NCBI RefSeq assembly: GCF_004564135.1
Contig: NZ_CP038255.1
Location: 156,501-220,500 of the forward strand
Reading direction: 5' to 3'
From: Terasakiella sp. SH-1
GTDB taxonomy: Bacteria; Pseudomonadota; Alphaproteobacteria; Rhodospirillales; Terasakiellaceae
Length of the DNA: 64,000 bases
This document shows, one piece after another, positions 18,784 to 28,278 of the stretch; position 1 is the stretch's first letter, and the number at the start of each line of letters is the position of its first letter. The notes under the pieces were generated by a model, which was given only the letters and a program-made list of their open reading frames with translations, did not search any database and was not told the origin of the DNA. The position numbers were made by a program, and so were the translations under genes.

Positions 18784-19407
18784 TCAGTTGAGTTTGTTGC
18801 GTGCTTCCTGAATTTCGCGCTCTAAATCCTGAAAGGCTTTGGCTGAGCGGATCTTGGCTTCCAGTCGGGCGTTTTTCTTGATTTTATCAACCATGATGCG
18901 GTTGGCCTTGCCAAGGGGGAAGCGGATCATGGCATAGACACGATATTGCGTGCCCATGGGTTTGACCTCGACCTTTTCCCGCATGAAGCCGGATAGGTCC
19001 ACCTCGGTAATCAGGTTGGCGGTGACACGTTCGACTTCGCTGATGACCTGGCTGTCTTCATCGGTACCGCTTTCAGTGACAAATTCTTTCATCTTGGAAC
19101 TGATCTTGCCTTTCATGGCATCGGCCAGGGATCGTTTGGCATTGAGCATGGCCTTATCAACGGCCATTTGTACATCTGAGGAGGTGGCTGTGCCCACGCC
19201 ATAGGCGCTGATGTCATCTTTGGGCGGGCTCAGATACCAGGATGGCAGTTCATCAATGGTGTCTTCGACATTGTCTGCCTTGGCTTCCATTTGCTGTTCA
19301 TGGGCAAGAAGGGCGGCTTCCGGTGTGCCGGGTTCCGGGGTGGAGCAAGCGCTGACGCCTAAGGCAAGCGCGGTGAGAAGACAGGAGGTTTGTTTGAGTT
19401 TGAACAT
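18784..19407 (-). CDS. LPP20-family lipoprotein
   Basis: 207 residues. A lipoprotein signal peptide ends in the lipobox GVSAC (Cys about 21). The mature part contains the LPP20-type domain: PSWYLSPPKDDISAYGVGTA, an alpha-helical AVDKAMLNAKRSLADAMKG, then SGFMREKVEVKPMGTQYRVYAMIRFP. Family members include outer-membrane lipoproteins such as FlgP and LPP20 that assemble into envelope structures. It lies one base from the TPR lipoprotein gene upstream. No flagellar genes are nearby, so a flagellar role is not supported here. Confidence 0.75.
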   Translation of the reverse strand: MFKLKQTSCLLTALALGVSACSTPEPGTPEAALLAHEQQMEAKADNVEDTIDELPSWYLSPPKDDISAYGVGTATSSDVQMAVDKAMLNAKRSLADAMKGKISSKMKEFVTESGTDEDSQVISEVERVTANLITEVDLSGFMREKVEVKPMGTQYRVYAMIRFPLGKANRIMVDKIKKNARLEAKIRSAKAFQDLEREIQEARNKLN

Positions 19408-19408
19408 G

Positions 19409-20812
19409 TTATGTTTCCTTTTTTCCTAATGCGCTAATGGCATCATTGATCAGTTGAACTTCGCCTGAAACGTCAATCCCTTGTGTTGATAGATCGTTCA
19501 GATCGGTTAATGTTTTTTGCGCCTGCCCAAATCGTCCCTGTTTGATATAGGCCAGTGCGGCCCCGTAATAGGCATCTGCGGCTTCATTGAGTTCCCCGGC
19601 ATTTTGTAATGTTACCCCCATGTTGTAATAGGCATAGCCATTGGCCGGGTCCTGTTTCAGCGCCATTTGATAGGCTGCAAAGGCTTTGTCAGGGTGGCCC
19701 AGAAGGGAATTTACATATCCAATACCGTTGAGATATTCGGCATTCTTTTCATTTAAGGCACTTGCCTTAAGATAAGCTGACAAGGCTTCTGGATATTGTG
19801 ACGTTTTGCTGAGCAGGCGTCCTTGCAAGAAATGAATTTGGTCATCTTGCGGGTTGAGCGCGATGGAGTTTTGGGTCACGTTGATCGCTTCACTATAATC
19901 GCCTGCATGGGCGAGATAGCGGGCAAAATCATTGTGGCGTTGTGGGTTTTTAGCATCCAGAATAACCAGCTGTTCATGCAGGGCCTGGCGTTCCCCAAAG
20001 GGAAAGCGTTTGGTCTGGAGTGCATCTTCAAGGGTTTTAATCTGGGCTTCTGTTTCTTGATCTGACAGGGTGTTGAGGAAGTCTGAAAGTGTTTCTTCCT
20101 TATAGCGGGTGAGTACGATTTTTTCTTCGACAATGGGCTCATCCAGCACCGCAATATTGTCATCGGGAATGGTGCTGACCAGTCGGCGTGAAAGATCATC
20201 AATCAGACGCAGGGTCTGTTCTTCTTCCATATTGGTGGCCGCATCCAAAATGCCCATGGCCAAACCAATGGGAGACAGGGAAACACCACCGCCATGGCTT
20301 TGGGCGATATGGCGGGCTTTCCATAACAGCTCGCCATCAGAAAGGCGCACCATTTCCATTTCTGCGCCCACGGCCACACGGGAATAAACACCGAAGAACT
20401 GGCTTTCAAATTCAACAAGCTTGCCCCGGATGATGGCATCGCAATTGAGCACCCCTTTCATAGCCTCAAGCTTGTCGGTATCTTTCTCATCCAGTTTGTT
20501 GAGCAGAAAATCAACGCGCGGCAGTTCAATATCGCGTTTGCCCTGTGGGGCAAGATGGGCATAAAAAGCTTGACGCACAGCCTTGCCTTCATCAAAGGAC
20601 AGGGAAGCCTTTTCGCTGTTGTCATGCTCATTTGTCAGGGGCAGGACAGCCACACAATTGGGGGGAGATTGCTTATAGCTGTCATAGACTTTGAAATGGA
20701 CTTCATTTAACGGATTGAGCGACAGGTCGTCTTTACCTTCTTCCACATAAGATGGGGTCGTACAGGCATTTAAGGTGATGAGGCAGACCGCCAGTGTGAA
20801 GATATATTTCAT
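19409..20812 (-). CDS. Lipoprotein with GNA1162/DUF799-like domain and TPR repeats
   Basis: 467 residues. The lipobox is TLNAC (Cys about 16). Residues about 45-215 resemble the TolB/CsgG-like fold of GNA1162-type lipoproteins (CVAVLPLTNE, NCDAIIRGKLVEF, LSDGELLWKARHIAQ). Residues about 270-445 form TPR repeats (AISALG-, NPQDDQIHFLQGRL-, NPANGYAYYNMGV-like helices with the usual small and Pro positions). It is probably an outer-membrane lipoprotein that scaffolds partners in the periplasm. Its ATG overlaps the stop of the DUF4384-like gene. The domain name for the N-terminal half is my assignment and only moderately sure. Confidence 0.65.
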   Translation of the reverse strand: MKYIFTLAVCLITLNACTTPSYVEEGKDDLSLNPLNEVHFKVYDSYKQSPPNCVAVLPLTNEHDNSEKASLSFDEGKAVRQAFYAHLAPQGKRDIELPRVDFLLNKLDEKDTDKLEAMKGVLNCDAIIRGKLVEFESQFFGVYSRVAVGAEMEMVRLSDGELLWKARHIAQSHGGGVSLSPIGLAMGILDAATNMEEEQTLRLIDDLSRRLVSTIPDDNIAVLDEPIVEEKIVLTRYKEETLSDFLNTLSDQETEAQIKTLEDALQTKRFPFGERQALHEQLVILDAKNPQRHNDFARYLAHAGDYSEAINVTQNSIALNPQDDQIHFLQGRLLSKTSQYPEALSAYLKASALNEKNAEYLNGIGYVNSLLGHPDKAFAAYQMALKQDPANGYAYYNMGVTLQNAGELNEAADAYYGAALAYIKQGRFGQAQKTLTDLNDLSTQGIDVSGEVQLINDAISALGKKET

Positions 20813-21621
20813 AGGGAGCCTCCAAGGATGGTGTAACCTTTTTTAATGATGCGACTGTCGCTGCGCGGGATTTCCAACAATTTGGTGCGAAGCTCTGTCA
20901 GGCTATATTGGGAACGCAAAGACAGGGGCTGGCGTGTGGCAATGATCATGAGATATTCATCCCAGTGACGCTGTGTCGATTGAATGTGTGCAGGCGGGGC
21001 CAAGGCGAGTGCATAGGATTCCTTATGCGTGCTGCGCGGGATGGTCCCTGCGCCTTTGAAATGAGCATCCTTTTCAAATCGGTTGGGAAAAATGCGCAAG
21101 ACGGGCTGGTCCTCCTCATAAGGGAGCCATTGAAAAACCTGAATATACATGGGCTGACTTGGGGCAAGGCTCAGGGTCAGTTCTTCACCGGGGCGAAACA
21201 TGCTTTGATTGAGTGTGACCCCTAAATCAAAAGAGGCATCGTGAAATCCACGCTCTGTGGCAATATCGGCTTGCAGGTGAACGGTGCATTTACGTACGCC
21301 TTCAGCAATTTCAGAAAGGGAAGAGGTGCGGTTTTTAATCGACCGGATTTCCCCATCGGCCAGTGACCAGGTGAGGCGATTAAGGGTGCAGTTTGATTGT
21401 TCAGAACTTTCATTACAAATCATGAGGTCATCAGCAAGCAGCCTTTCCCCCGTGGTTTGTTCAAGGGCTGTGCGTTTGGCCTTGGCTTCGGCGCGCAGGC
21501 AGGCGGTGGATTGGGCGGTTTCGGGACCGAAGAAGCTGCTGCCTTGCACATTTACCCATTCCCCATAAGCGGGGAAATAAGTGACAAGCGTGATAAGGCA
21601 GGATGTGAGAAACTGTTTCAT
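20809..21621 (-). CDS. Exported DUF4384-like protein
   Basis: 270 residues with a signal peptide (MKQFLTSCLITLVTYFPAYG). The C-terminal half, about 150-245, contains FRPGEELTLSLAPSQPMYIQVFQWLP and VLRIFPNRFEKDAHFKGAGTI. This is the pattern of DUF4384, a beta domain often found next to caspase-like peptidases and LPP20/CsgG-like lipoproteins. The N-terminal half has four cysteines (ACLRAEAKAKR, MICNESSEQSNC, RKCTV) that could form disulfides in the periplasm. It overlaps both neighbours by four bases (ATGA), a strong sign of coupled translation. Confidence 0.7.
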   Translation of the reverse strand: MKQFLTSCLITLVTYFPAYGEWVNVQGSSFFGPETAQSTACLRAEAKAKRTALEQTTGERLLADDLMICNESSEQSNCTLNRLTWSLADGEIRSIKNRTSSLSEIAEGVRKCTVHLQADIATERGFHDASFDLGVTLNQSMFRPGEELTLSLAPSQPMYIQVFQWLPYEEDQPVLRIFPNRFEKDAHFKGAGTIPRSTHKESYALALAPPAHIQSTQRHWDEYLMIIATRQPLSLRSQYSLTELRTKLLEIPRSDSRIIKKGYTILGGSL

Positions 21622-23114
21622 GAGACCCCCTTGGATGCAATCAGGACGACGCTTGGCAACATGCGCTGATAAAGGTCTTCCAGTGACATATTTTGTGGCA
21701 GGGCCGTTGTTGGTGTTGGTTTGCTTGCTATGAGGTCACGCAAGGAATTGGCCTTGATTGCCAAATTCATATCTTCGGCCAAATGGCCCCGTTCTTCATA
21801 GACACCCATGACATCCAGTTTTGCCACGGCAATACCGATCAAGGCCCCTTGCTTATTAAAAATCGGCCCACCGCTGTTGCCTTTGTTCATTTTTGAAGAA
21901 ATTAAAAAGGTGCGCTGATCATCGCCCAGACCACTATCTTTACTGACAATGCCGTCTGTTAAAGAAGGCGTGTTCTGACCTAGAAGGTCCATTAAAGGAA
22001 AGCCCATCACAATGGCTTCTGAGCCCGGTGTTGCACGGGCAAGATGGTTTAAAGATACGGCATAATCGGCTTGAAACGGTTGATCGGTTTTTAAGATGGC
22101 AAGGTCGTCTTTGGTGGAGACCTTATAGATGGTTGCCATATGCAGTTCACCCAGACCATTGCGCACAGCGATTTTGTCATTGGGGGAGGACAAGTGGTCA
22201 ATCACATGGCGGTTGGTGACGATATATTGGCCTTGCCCAATGATAAAGCCACTGCCTGTTTTAAGAGCTGTTCCCCGTTTAAAGGGAAGGGGGACGGGGC
22301 TTGCGAGATTCTTTCGCACAACTTTTTGAACCGGGGCAGCTTTGATCGGGGGAAGCTGTTGTGTTTGCTTGACAGGTTGTGCTTGTACGTGTCGGGTGGG
22401 GCTAAGGGCGGCAAACTGTTCAGCAAGCAGGTGATTGCCAGCCTGTTTATAAAGGTGGGCCGCCATTTTAAAATAGGTCTGTGCCTTATCGCTCAACCCC
22501 CATTGCTGATAGATATTGGCGAGCATTTTAGCCGCCTGGGCGCTGGTGGGGGTGGTTTGGAGAAAATGCTCTAAAACGCGGCTGGCTTCGTTGAGGGCCT
22601 GTTGTTTGACATTGAAAGAAGCATAGGCCAGAACAACCGCTTCGTGATTTGGATATTGACGATGGAGCTTTTCCAGCCTGTTGCGTGCTTGGGGGGCATG
22701 TGCGGACATTTCTTCGATAGCGGCCAGTACCAGTTCGGCGTCAACCTTGTGCGAAACGGAATGGCGCAGCATTTTTAAATGACGCCGGGCATGATCAAAT
22801 TTGCCCAAGGCCAGTTTGGTTTTGGCAAGCCCGAGATAGACAGCTTCGTCATTATCCAGAACCTGAAACTGTGCGGCCTCAAAAACTTCCAATGCTTTGT
22901 GGATTTGCCCGGTTTGCAGATAGGCTTCACCGAGCAAAAGATTTTCTTCTCTGTCATTTGGGTCGGCTTGAGTGATGACCTGTTCTGGCTGGTCTGTTTG
23001 TAAGAACAGCTTAAAACGTTCTGTGTCATTTGCTGTCGCTGGTGAGGCTGATAGGCAAGCGAATGTCCAGAGACTGAGGGCAAAATATATCTTTGTCTTA
23101 AATGATCTGGTCAT
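21618..23114 (-). CDS. Periplasmic TPR protein with trypsin-like (S1C/HtrA-type) protease domain
   Basis: About 498 residues: a signal peptide (to ASPATA), TPR-type helices at about 30-230, a linker, then a chymotrypsin-fold protease. The full triad is visible: His in IVTNRHVIDHL, Asp in KDDLAILKTD, Ser in NKGNSGGPIF. No PDZ domain follows. The last residues (LEDLYQRMLPSVVLIASKG) resemble the first strand of an HtrA protease core, which normally precedes the His motif. I prefer ATG at 23114 over a TTG at 23126. First gene of a five-gene operon with the DUF4384-like and lipoprotein genes, behind a CTGACT/CTGACA direct repeat. Confidence 0.8.
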   Translation of the reverse strand: MTRSFKTKIYFALSLWTFACLSASPATANDTERFKLFLQTDQPEQVITQADPNDREENLLLGEAYLQTGQIHKALEVFEAAQFQVLDNDEAVYLGLAKTKLALGKFDHARRHLKMLRHSVSHKVDAELVLAAIEEMSAHAPQARNRLEKLHRQYPNHEAVVLAYASFNVKQQALNEASRVLEHFLQTTPTSAQAAKMLANIYQQWGLSDKAQTYFKMAAHLYKQAGNHLLAEQFAALSPTRHVQAQPVKQTQQLPPIKAAPVQKVVRKNLASPVPLPFKRGTALKTGSGFIIGQGQYIVTNRHVIDHLSSPNDKIAVRNGLGELHMATIYKVSTKDDLAILKTDQPFQADYAVSLNHLARATPGSEAIVMGFPLMDLLGQNTPSLTDGIVSKDSGLGDDQRTFLISSKMNKGNSGGPIFNKQGALIGIAVAKLDVMGVYEERGHLAEDMNLAIKANSLRDLIASKPTPTTALPQNMSLEDLYQRMLPSVVLIASKGVS

Positions 23115-23162
23115 ATCCAAACCCAATAGTTTTATAATTCAGGGTAAGGATGGCACGTGAAG

Positions 23163-23179
23163 CTGACTGCTAACTGACA
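23163..23179 (-). promoter_or_regulatory. OmpR-type direct repeat upstream of the TPR-protease operon
   Basis: CTGACT-GCTAA-CTGACA as written on the plus strand, an 11-base period, 49 bases from the chosen ATG of the protease gene. It overlaps the last codons and stop of the histidine kinase gene. Direct hexamers with a five-base gap are the usual target of OmpR/PhoB-type response regulators. Confidence 0.55.
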
Positions 23180-24549
23180 GGATGATGTTTTTTAGAAAAA
23201 GTGACTGTAAAAACTGCCCCGCCTTCTGGATGGTTGTCCGCTTCGATTGACGCGTTGTGGAGTTTCACCGTTTGAGCAACGATGGAAAGCCCAAGGCCGG
23301 AGCCTTTCTGGGTATCTGTACGATCCGCACGCCAGAAACGTTTAAACAGATTATCCTTTTCCCCAAGAGGGATGCCGGGGCCATGATCGCGAATAATAAG
23401 GGCAGGGGTCTCTTTCAGGATCAAGGTGACGGTGCTGTCTTTGGGCGTGTAGGTCAGGGCATTTTCCAGAAGGTTGCGCATCATATGATAAATGGCATCA
23501 TAATTTCCCTGAATGGGGGGGATTTCCCCCTCGCTTTCTACTTCCAGCATTTTACCCTGTTTAACCGCCAAGGGGGTCAGCAGGCTCACCACATCCTGAC
23601 TGCATTCAAGTAAGTTGACCTGATCATCAGCTGTGATTGTCAGACTATCGAGCTGGGCTGCTTTGAGAAGCTGGGCCACCAGCCGGGTCATGACTTTGGT
23701 GTCTTTTTGTAATAGCAGGGCCAGTTTAGGGTCGTCTACACTTTCAATGCGGGCATTCAACACGGCCAATGGCGTGCGCAATTCATGGGCGGCATCAGCG
23801 GTAAAACGGCGTTGGAGCTGATAGCCTTCTTCTAACCTTTCCAAGGCGTTGTTGATCGCCTGGACCAAGGGTAGGACCTCTGTCGGGACGCCTTTTTCCG
23901 GCAGGCGGATATCGGTGTTGGAGGGGCCGATTTGTTGGGCCTTGCGCGATACGGTGTGGAGCGGGTTAATGGTGATACGCAAGATCAAGGTACTGCCAAG
24001 CAACAACGCAATGAAGAAAAAGGGCAGCATCCAGCCGATGTTTTCAAAGAATTCATCAGCCAGGGTATCGGCCAGAATATCATAATGACTTTCATCTTGC
24101 GCGACCTGAATCCAGACGGTACGGGTGTCAATCTGGACTTGATAACTTGCCCCGAAATAGGTCAGTTCCTGTGCGATATCTTCAAACTGGAAATATTGCG
24201 AATTTGATGTGTTGGGATCAAAGGGATAGAGCGGGAAGTTGCGTTCATCAGAGGCAAACAGAAGTTTGCCGTTTGTATCTGAGACCGTAAACAGATAAAT
24301 ACTGCCGCCTTTATAATAGGCTTGGGCAAGACTGTCGGGCAGGTCCAGAGAAAGAAGGTTATTGGCGTCAATATGAAGGGCACGGGAGATGTCTTCGGCC
24401 TGTGTACGCAAGGTGCCTTCACGTAAGTTTGCACCAACAGACTTATATTCATTATAAAGCATGCCAACGGCAATGGCGAAAAACAGACCAAGCAAAACAG
24501 CTTGTGAAAGAATAATGTTGCGTACCAACGAAGGGGCTTTAGTCGTCAT
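23170..24549 (-). CDS. Membrane sensor histidine kinase (QseC/PmrB-like)
   Basis: 459 residues: a first membrane helix at about 12-32, a periplasmic loop of about 140 residues, a second helix near 173-193, and a HAMP-like linker. HisKA has AAHELRTPLAVLNAR, and the HATPase shows NLLENALTYTP (N box), IRDHGPGIP and GSGLGLSIVAQ. It should autophosphorylate on the histidine and phosphorylate the OmpR-family regulator whose gene overlaps it by 11 bases. The periplasmic signal is unknown. Inferred target genes are those carrying the CTGACA repeats. Confidence 0.9.
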   Translation of the reverse strand: MTTKAPSLVRNIILSQAVLLGLFFAIAVGMLYNEYKSVGANLREGTLRTQAEDISRALHIDANNLLSLDLPDSLAQAYYKGGSIYLFTVSDTNGKLLFASDERNFPLYPFDPNTSNSQYFQFEDIAQELTYFGASYQVQIDTRTVWIQVAQDESHYDILADTLADEFFENIGWMLPFFFIALLLGSTLILRITINPLHTVSRKAQQIGPSNTDIRLPEKGVPTEVLPLVQAINNALERLEEGYQLQRRFTADAAHELRTPLAVLNARIESVDDPKLALLLQKDTKVMTRLVAQLLKAAQLDSLTITADDQVNLLECSQDVVSLLTPLAVKQGKMLEVESEGEIPPIQGNYDAIYHMMRNLLENALTYTPKDSTVTLILKETPALIIRDHGPGIPLGEKDNLFKRFWRADRTDTQKGSGLGLSIVAQTVKLHNASIEADNHPEGGAVFTVTFSKKHHPVS

Positions 24550-25222
24550 CCGTATTATCCGCCAAAATATAACCTACGCCACGTATGGTATGTACGCTAA
24601 TACTTGCCGTTGTTTTGTTCAATTTTTTTCTAAGCCGTGAAATATGGGCTTCAACAGAATTTGATCCCACGTCTTCGTTAAACCCATAAAGGCTTTCTTC
24701 CAGGGCTTGTTTGGAGACCACACGGCCATAACGACGCATGAGTTCTTCCAGCACATCCAGCTCACGTCGGGCCAAGGCAATGACATCACCATCGATTTGT
24801 ACTTCGCGTGATACGGTGTCAAAGGTAAGATTACCGGCATTTAGCTCAACACCCAAGGCTCCGCCAGGGCGACGTAAAAGAGCGCGAATGCGGGCAATGA
24901 GTTCTTCCATCTCAAAGGGTTTGAGGCAATAGTCATCTGCCCCCAGATTTAAGCCTTTCACCCGGTCTTCCAATCCGTCACGTGCAGTGAGAATCAATAC
25001 AGGTGTCATATTTTGTTTGGCCCGCAAGTCGGTGAGAATATCCAGCCCATCCCCATCGGGCAAGCCAAGGTCCAGCACGATGCAGTCATAGCGCATGGTG
25101 TCCAGAACGCTATAGGCATCCTCAGCCTCGTTGAAGGCATCAACAGCAAAGCCTTCTTTTTGCAGCCTTTCCTGTAACAGGCTGCAAAGTTCGGGGTTGT
25201 CTTCAACAATAAGCAGTTTCAT
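24539..25222 (-). CDS. OmpR/QseB-family response regulator
   Basis: 227 residues. The receiver domain has acidic residues in LLIVEDNPEL, acceptor Asp in CIVLDLGLPDGDG and the Lys in CLKPFEME. The winged-helix DNA-binding domain at about 130-220 has LARRELDVLEELMRRYGRVV, SNSVEAHISRLRKKL and IRGVGYIL. It is paired with the overlapping histidine kinase gene. A direct repeat CTGACA-N5-CTGACA lies 49 bases before its ATG, consistent with autoregulation. The same repeat type occurs before three neighbouring transcription units, so this protein is the best candidate for regulator of the cluster. Confidence 0.9.
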   Translation of the reverse strand: MKLLIVEDNPELCSLLQERLQKEGFAVDAFNEAEDAYSVLDTMRYDCIVLDLGLPDGDGLDILTDLRAKQNMTPVLILTARDGLEDRVKGLNLGADDYCLKPFEMEELIARIRALLRRPGGALGVELNAGNLTFDTVSREVQIDGDVIALARRELDVLEELMRRYGRVVSKQALEESLYGFNEDVGSNSVEAHISRLRKKLNKTTASISVHTIRGVGYILADNTDDD

Positions 25223-25270
25223 GGTCTTTTTCCTTCACTCCCTGAGCGCCTCTAAGGGTAGGGTAGAAGT

Positions 25271-25287
25271 CTGACAGGGAGCTGACA
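25271..25287 (-). promoter_or_regulatory. OmpR-type direct repeat upstream of the response regulator gene
   Basis: A perfect repeat CTGACA-GGGAG-CTGACA (plus-strand reading) with an 11-base period, 49 bases before the regulator ATG and ending one base short of the MCP stop codon. It is the best-conserved of four such sites. Confidence 0.6.
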
Positions 25288-25288
25288 A

Positions 25289-27295
25289 TTATCCATTTTG
25301 CAATGCCTGAAGGAAATCATCCACACCTTTTGTTAATTCAATGCTGAGCTGAGAAATCTCTTCAGAGGCATTTAAGGTATGATTTGCCATGTCTCCAACA
25401 TGATCTGAGGCTTGGATCACATCTTCTACGGCATTTAATGTCGTTGTGGTTTGGGTCGAGGCTTCATTCATATTATCGGTGATATTCGCGGTTTCTTTTG
25501 CCTGTTCATTGACCGCAATGGCAATTTCAGAGGCAATCTGGTTGGCCTCATCAATGGCATTACCCGCAGCCTGTACAGAACTAACAGCGGTTTGGGTGGC
25601 GGATTGAATGCTGTTGATCTGTTCGGAAATATCCTTGGTTGCCTGTGCTGTTTGATTGGCGAGATTTTTAACTTCTGAGGCCACAACGGCAAAGCCTTTG
25701 CCAGCTTCACCGGCACGGGCAGCTTCAATGGTGGCATTGAGGGCCAGCAGATTTGTCTGTTCTGCAATATCTGCAATCATGGAGGCGACTTCGCCAATTT
25801 TGCCAGCAGCACTGGCAAGCCCCTGAATTTCCGTATCAGCCAGTTGTGCACGTTCGGTAGCTTGTTTGGAATATTGTGCAGAACGATCCGTATTTGTGCG
25901 AATTTCATGAATGGACTGGTTCAGGCTGGAGGCACTCAGGTTTGCCTGATCAACACGGTGATGAGCGGTTTGTGAACTGGCCACCACATGATTGGCTTGA
26001 GACAGGCTTTGTTTGGAGGCAGAGGACAGGGACTGGGCTGTGTTTTGTAAGTTATGTGCCGCATGGCTCATGCTTTCCATAGCACCTGTGACGGTATTTC
26101 TGAAACGTTCAGCCATTTGGTGCATCATATCTGTACGTTCCTTGTCAGCCTTTTGTTTGAGCTGTTCTTGTTGCTGGCGCATGTCTTCCATTTGGGCGGC
26201 ATTTTGTTGGAAAATCGCAAGAGCACGCGACATATCGCCAATTTCATTTTTCAGATCTTGCGCGGAGATAACAACGGAACGTTCCCCTGCTGCAATGCGT
26301 TTGGTGGTATCGACCAGATGGTGTAAGGGGGTGGAGATCGTTCGCCCGGTCATCAGGCTGAGGATAAGACACAGGCTTCCCCCAAAAGCGATCACCCCAA
26401 GGAAAACAAGGCGTCCTTTGGCCGCACCGGTTTCAAAGGCAGTGTCTGCTATAGCACTTTTTTCGGCGATGATTTTTTCAAGGGCGTCCAGATGTTTTCT
26501 GGCTGGCTTGTAGAAGGTTTTAAAAAGGCCCGCCTGTTCTCCCCGCTTAATATACAAAGATGCCATTTGGGTGAAGTCCGTTACATAACTGTTTAAGGTA
26601 CGTTCCAGTGTTCTTTGGTCATTGTTTTGCAGGAAGTTGCTTTTCAGTATTTGTGTCAGAGCTTGGGCTTCTGAGGTGACTTCATGGATATATTTTGCAT
26701 CTTTTCGGGCCAAAAGCTCCATCTCACCTCTGCGGATTTTGGCGACCATTGCAAATAAGGGGTCGTCTGACTGACCAAGGCTTTCCATGTAAGTTTCATT
26801 GCGCTCAAAAATATCATGGCTTGCTTTTGCCAAGCTTTTTGAGGCGTGGCGTGCTTTCCCATAAAGGCCGCTTTTTTTATTGTAGCCCAGTGTCTTATTA
26901 AGGCTGAGGAAGCGTTCCCAATGCAGGAAATACCCTCTCATCTTTTGATGGATTTCTTCAATATGGGTTTGTTCGTTGGGACTATTTAGCTCTTGGTCCA
27001 ATTGGGCAATGAGCAGGTCAACCTGTTTGGCTGTATTGCCTTGGCGTTTTTCGTATTTGTCTTTGGGCTGAATGACATATTCTTTTTCCGTATAGCGTGC
27101 TGTCAGCATATGATTGCCAAGGGCGCGAATATTTTTGAGGGCCTGATTATAGCGCGATTTTTGCAAATAGGTTTCTTCCTGATAGGCGGTGAGCTGAAAA
27201 TACACCCCCCCCAAGCTCAGAAATGAAAGCAAGAAGAAAACGGAGATTAAAACCAGTCGTTTCATCACACTCATATGCAGAAAAAGAGAAAGCAT
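25289..27295 (-). CDS. Methyl-accepting chemotaxis protein
   Basis: About 668 residues. Two membrane helices (about 14-33 and 303-325) enclose a long helical periplasmic domain of about 270 residues, a HAMP domain follows, then a cytoplasmic signalling domain with the hairpin tip [20 protein letters not shown]. The helical sensor region is of the helical-bimodular kind rather than Cache (judgement from predicted helicity). I chose ATG at 27295 because AGGTGAT precedes it closely; the GTG at 27304 lies within that ribosome binding site. Membership of a two-component/protease cluster is unusual for an MCP and suggests that it senses an envelope signal. Confidence 0.9.
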   Translation of the reverse strand: MLSLFLHMSVMKRLVLISVFFLLSFLSLGGVYFQLTAYQEETYLQKSRYNQALKNIRALGNHMLTARYTEKEYVIQPKDKYEKRQGNTAKQVDLLIAQLDQELNSPNEQTHIEEIHQKMRGYFLHWERFLSLNKTLGYNKKSGLYGKARHASKSLAKASHDIFERNETYMESLGQSDDPLFAMVAKIRRGEMELLARKDAKYIHEVTSEAQALTQILKSNFLQNNDQRTLERTLNSYVTDFTQMASLYIKRGEQAGLFKTFYKPARKHLDALEKIIAEKSAIADTAFETGAAKGRLVFLGVIAFGGSLCLILSLMTGRTISTPLHHLVDTTKRIAAGERSVVISAQDLKNEIGDMSRALAIFQQNAAQMEDMRQQQEQLKQKADKERTDMMHQMAERFRNTVTGAMESMSHAAHNLQNTAQSLSSASKQSLSQANHVVASSQTAHHRVDQANLSASSLNQSIHEIRTNTDRSAQYSKQATERAQLADTEIQGLASAAGKIGEVASMIADIAEQTNLLALNATIEAARAGEAGKGFAVVASEVKNLANQTAQATKDISEQINSIQSATQTAVSSVQAAGNAIDEANQIASEIAIAVNEQAKETANITDNMNEASTQTTTTLNAVEDVIQASDHVGDMANHTLNASEEISQLSIELTKGVDDFLQALQNG

Positions 27296-27347
27296 TTTTA
27301 TCACCTAATACTGAAATCAATGTTGGGTGATATAATGAAGGTGTAAA

Positions 27348-27364
27348 CTTACAGGTGCCTGACA
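27348..27364 (-). promoter_or_regulatory. OmpR-type direct repeat upstream of the MCP gene
   Basis: CTTACA-GGTGC-CTGACA (plus-strand reading), 11-base period, 53 bases before the MCP ATG, in the short spacer between the lipoprotein and MCP genes. The CTTACA half is close to the CTTACG half of the site before the caspase gene. Confidence 0.5.
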
Positions 27365-27381
27365 TATAAAAGTTTTTTCTA

Positions 27382-28278
27382 TTATCCTATGTGTGTTTTG
27401 ACACGGGTGTAGCGCCAAATGCCATCATTATGACGACAGACATTGCCAAAGAAATTACGCTGGAATTGACCAAAGCTAATCGACTGTTCAAAGGTGCGGC
27501 AAAACAGGGCACGATCTGTTCGATACGACTTGATGGGTTTAATGCGGCTTTGGGCGCGATTGCCTTTGCCAAACCAGGTGATCTCCATACCGCTGACATT
27601 TTGTTCCATGGCAAGCTGAAAGCTTTCTTGCAGTGATTTTTGGTCAGCGGCTGACAGAAATGTCAGGGAAGGGATATAGCTTGCCAATTCAATTTTATGG
27701 CTGGGGCGTGATCTGAATTGATCTTCGCGCAAGACATAGTGATTGATGGACGGGGCATAATAGAAAATGCGTTTTTGGCGCAACCAGGAACGATAAAAAC
27801 GATAGCAGGAAATTTTCATGGTCTCAAACGCACCGGCGGCAACCGTGACCTGATAGCTTCCCTCGACAGAACAATCCCAGCGTTGATGATATTCTTTTTC
27901 GCTGTCTTCCAGTTTGTTGGTTACAGTGCGTGAAACGGTGAAACCTTCATCATTACCTTCATTTAAGGGGAACATCATATCGGGTGTTTCGCGAATGACG
28001 GCATGGGACTGTTTTTCATGATTATACCAGGAGAGGGAAGGCAACAGGAAATTGCGATAATTCACTATTTCTGTGGAACTGCCAGCTTGCCAGGTGACTT
28101 TTTCGCCCTCAACCTGTTTAACGGTTTCAGAATAGCCGTTGGTATAGATAAAGGTATCTCCAACATGATAAGTCGGCAGGGGCAAATTCTGTAATGTAGC
28201 TGTTTTTTTGTAAGGGCCATCTGTTGCACAGGCGGACAAGATGAAACACAGGCCAAGGGTTAGAAGAGTCTTTTTCAT
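27382..28278 (-). CDS. Lipoprotein of unknown function, paired with the caspase-like gene
   Basis: 298 residues. The lipobox is ILSAC (Cys about 17). The mature protein has a beta-rich N-terminal half (YHVGDTFIYTNGYSETVKQ) and a C-terminal half with conserved-looking aromatic and cysteine residues (SCYRFYRSW, FCRTFEQSI, NVCRHNDGIWRY). The end resembles the inter-cysteine region of small outer-membrane surface-antigen domains, but I do not assign a family. Its ATG overlaps the caspase stop (ATGA), so the two are co-translated. A second open frame over its 3' end was considered and judged to be a shadow. Confidence 0.6.
   Translation of the reverse strand: MKKTLLTLGLCFILSACATDGPYKKTATLQNLPLPTYHVGDTFIYTNGYSETVKQVEGEKVTWQAGSSTEIVNYRNFLLPSLSWYNHEKQSHAVIRETPDMMFPLNEGNDEGFTVSRTVTNKLEDSEKEYHQRWDCSVEGSYQVTVAAGAFETMKISCYRFYRSWLRQKRIFYYAPSINHYVLREDQFRSRPSHKIELASYIPSLTFLSAADQKSLQESFQLAMEQNVSGMEITWFGKGNRAQSRIKPIKSYRTDRALFCRTFEQSISFGQFQRNFFGNVCRHNDGIWRYTRVKTHIG

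Noticed and set aside
18784-19407. Assignment of the LPP20 lipoprotein as flagellar FlgP
   Set aside because: No flagellar genes are nearby and the neighbours are proteases and other lipoproteins, so the flagellar name is not supported.
27387-27614. Alternative frame over the 3' end of the caspase-linked lipoprotein, considered as evidence of a frameshift
   Set aside because: The main frame keeps aromatic and cysteine residues in a plausible order up to its stop, while the alternative frame has no recognisable pattern.
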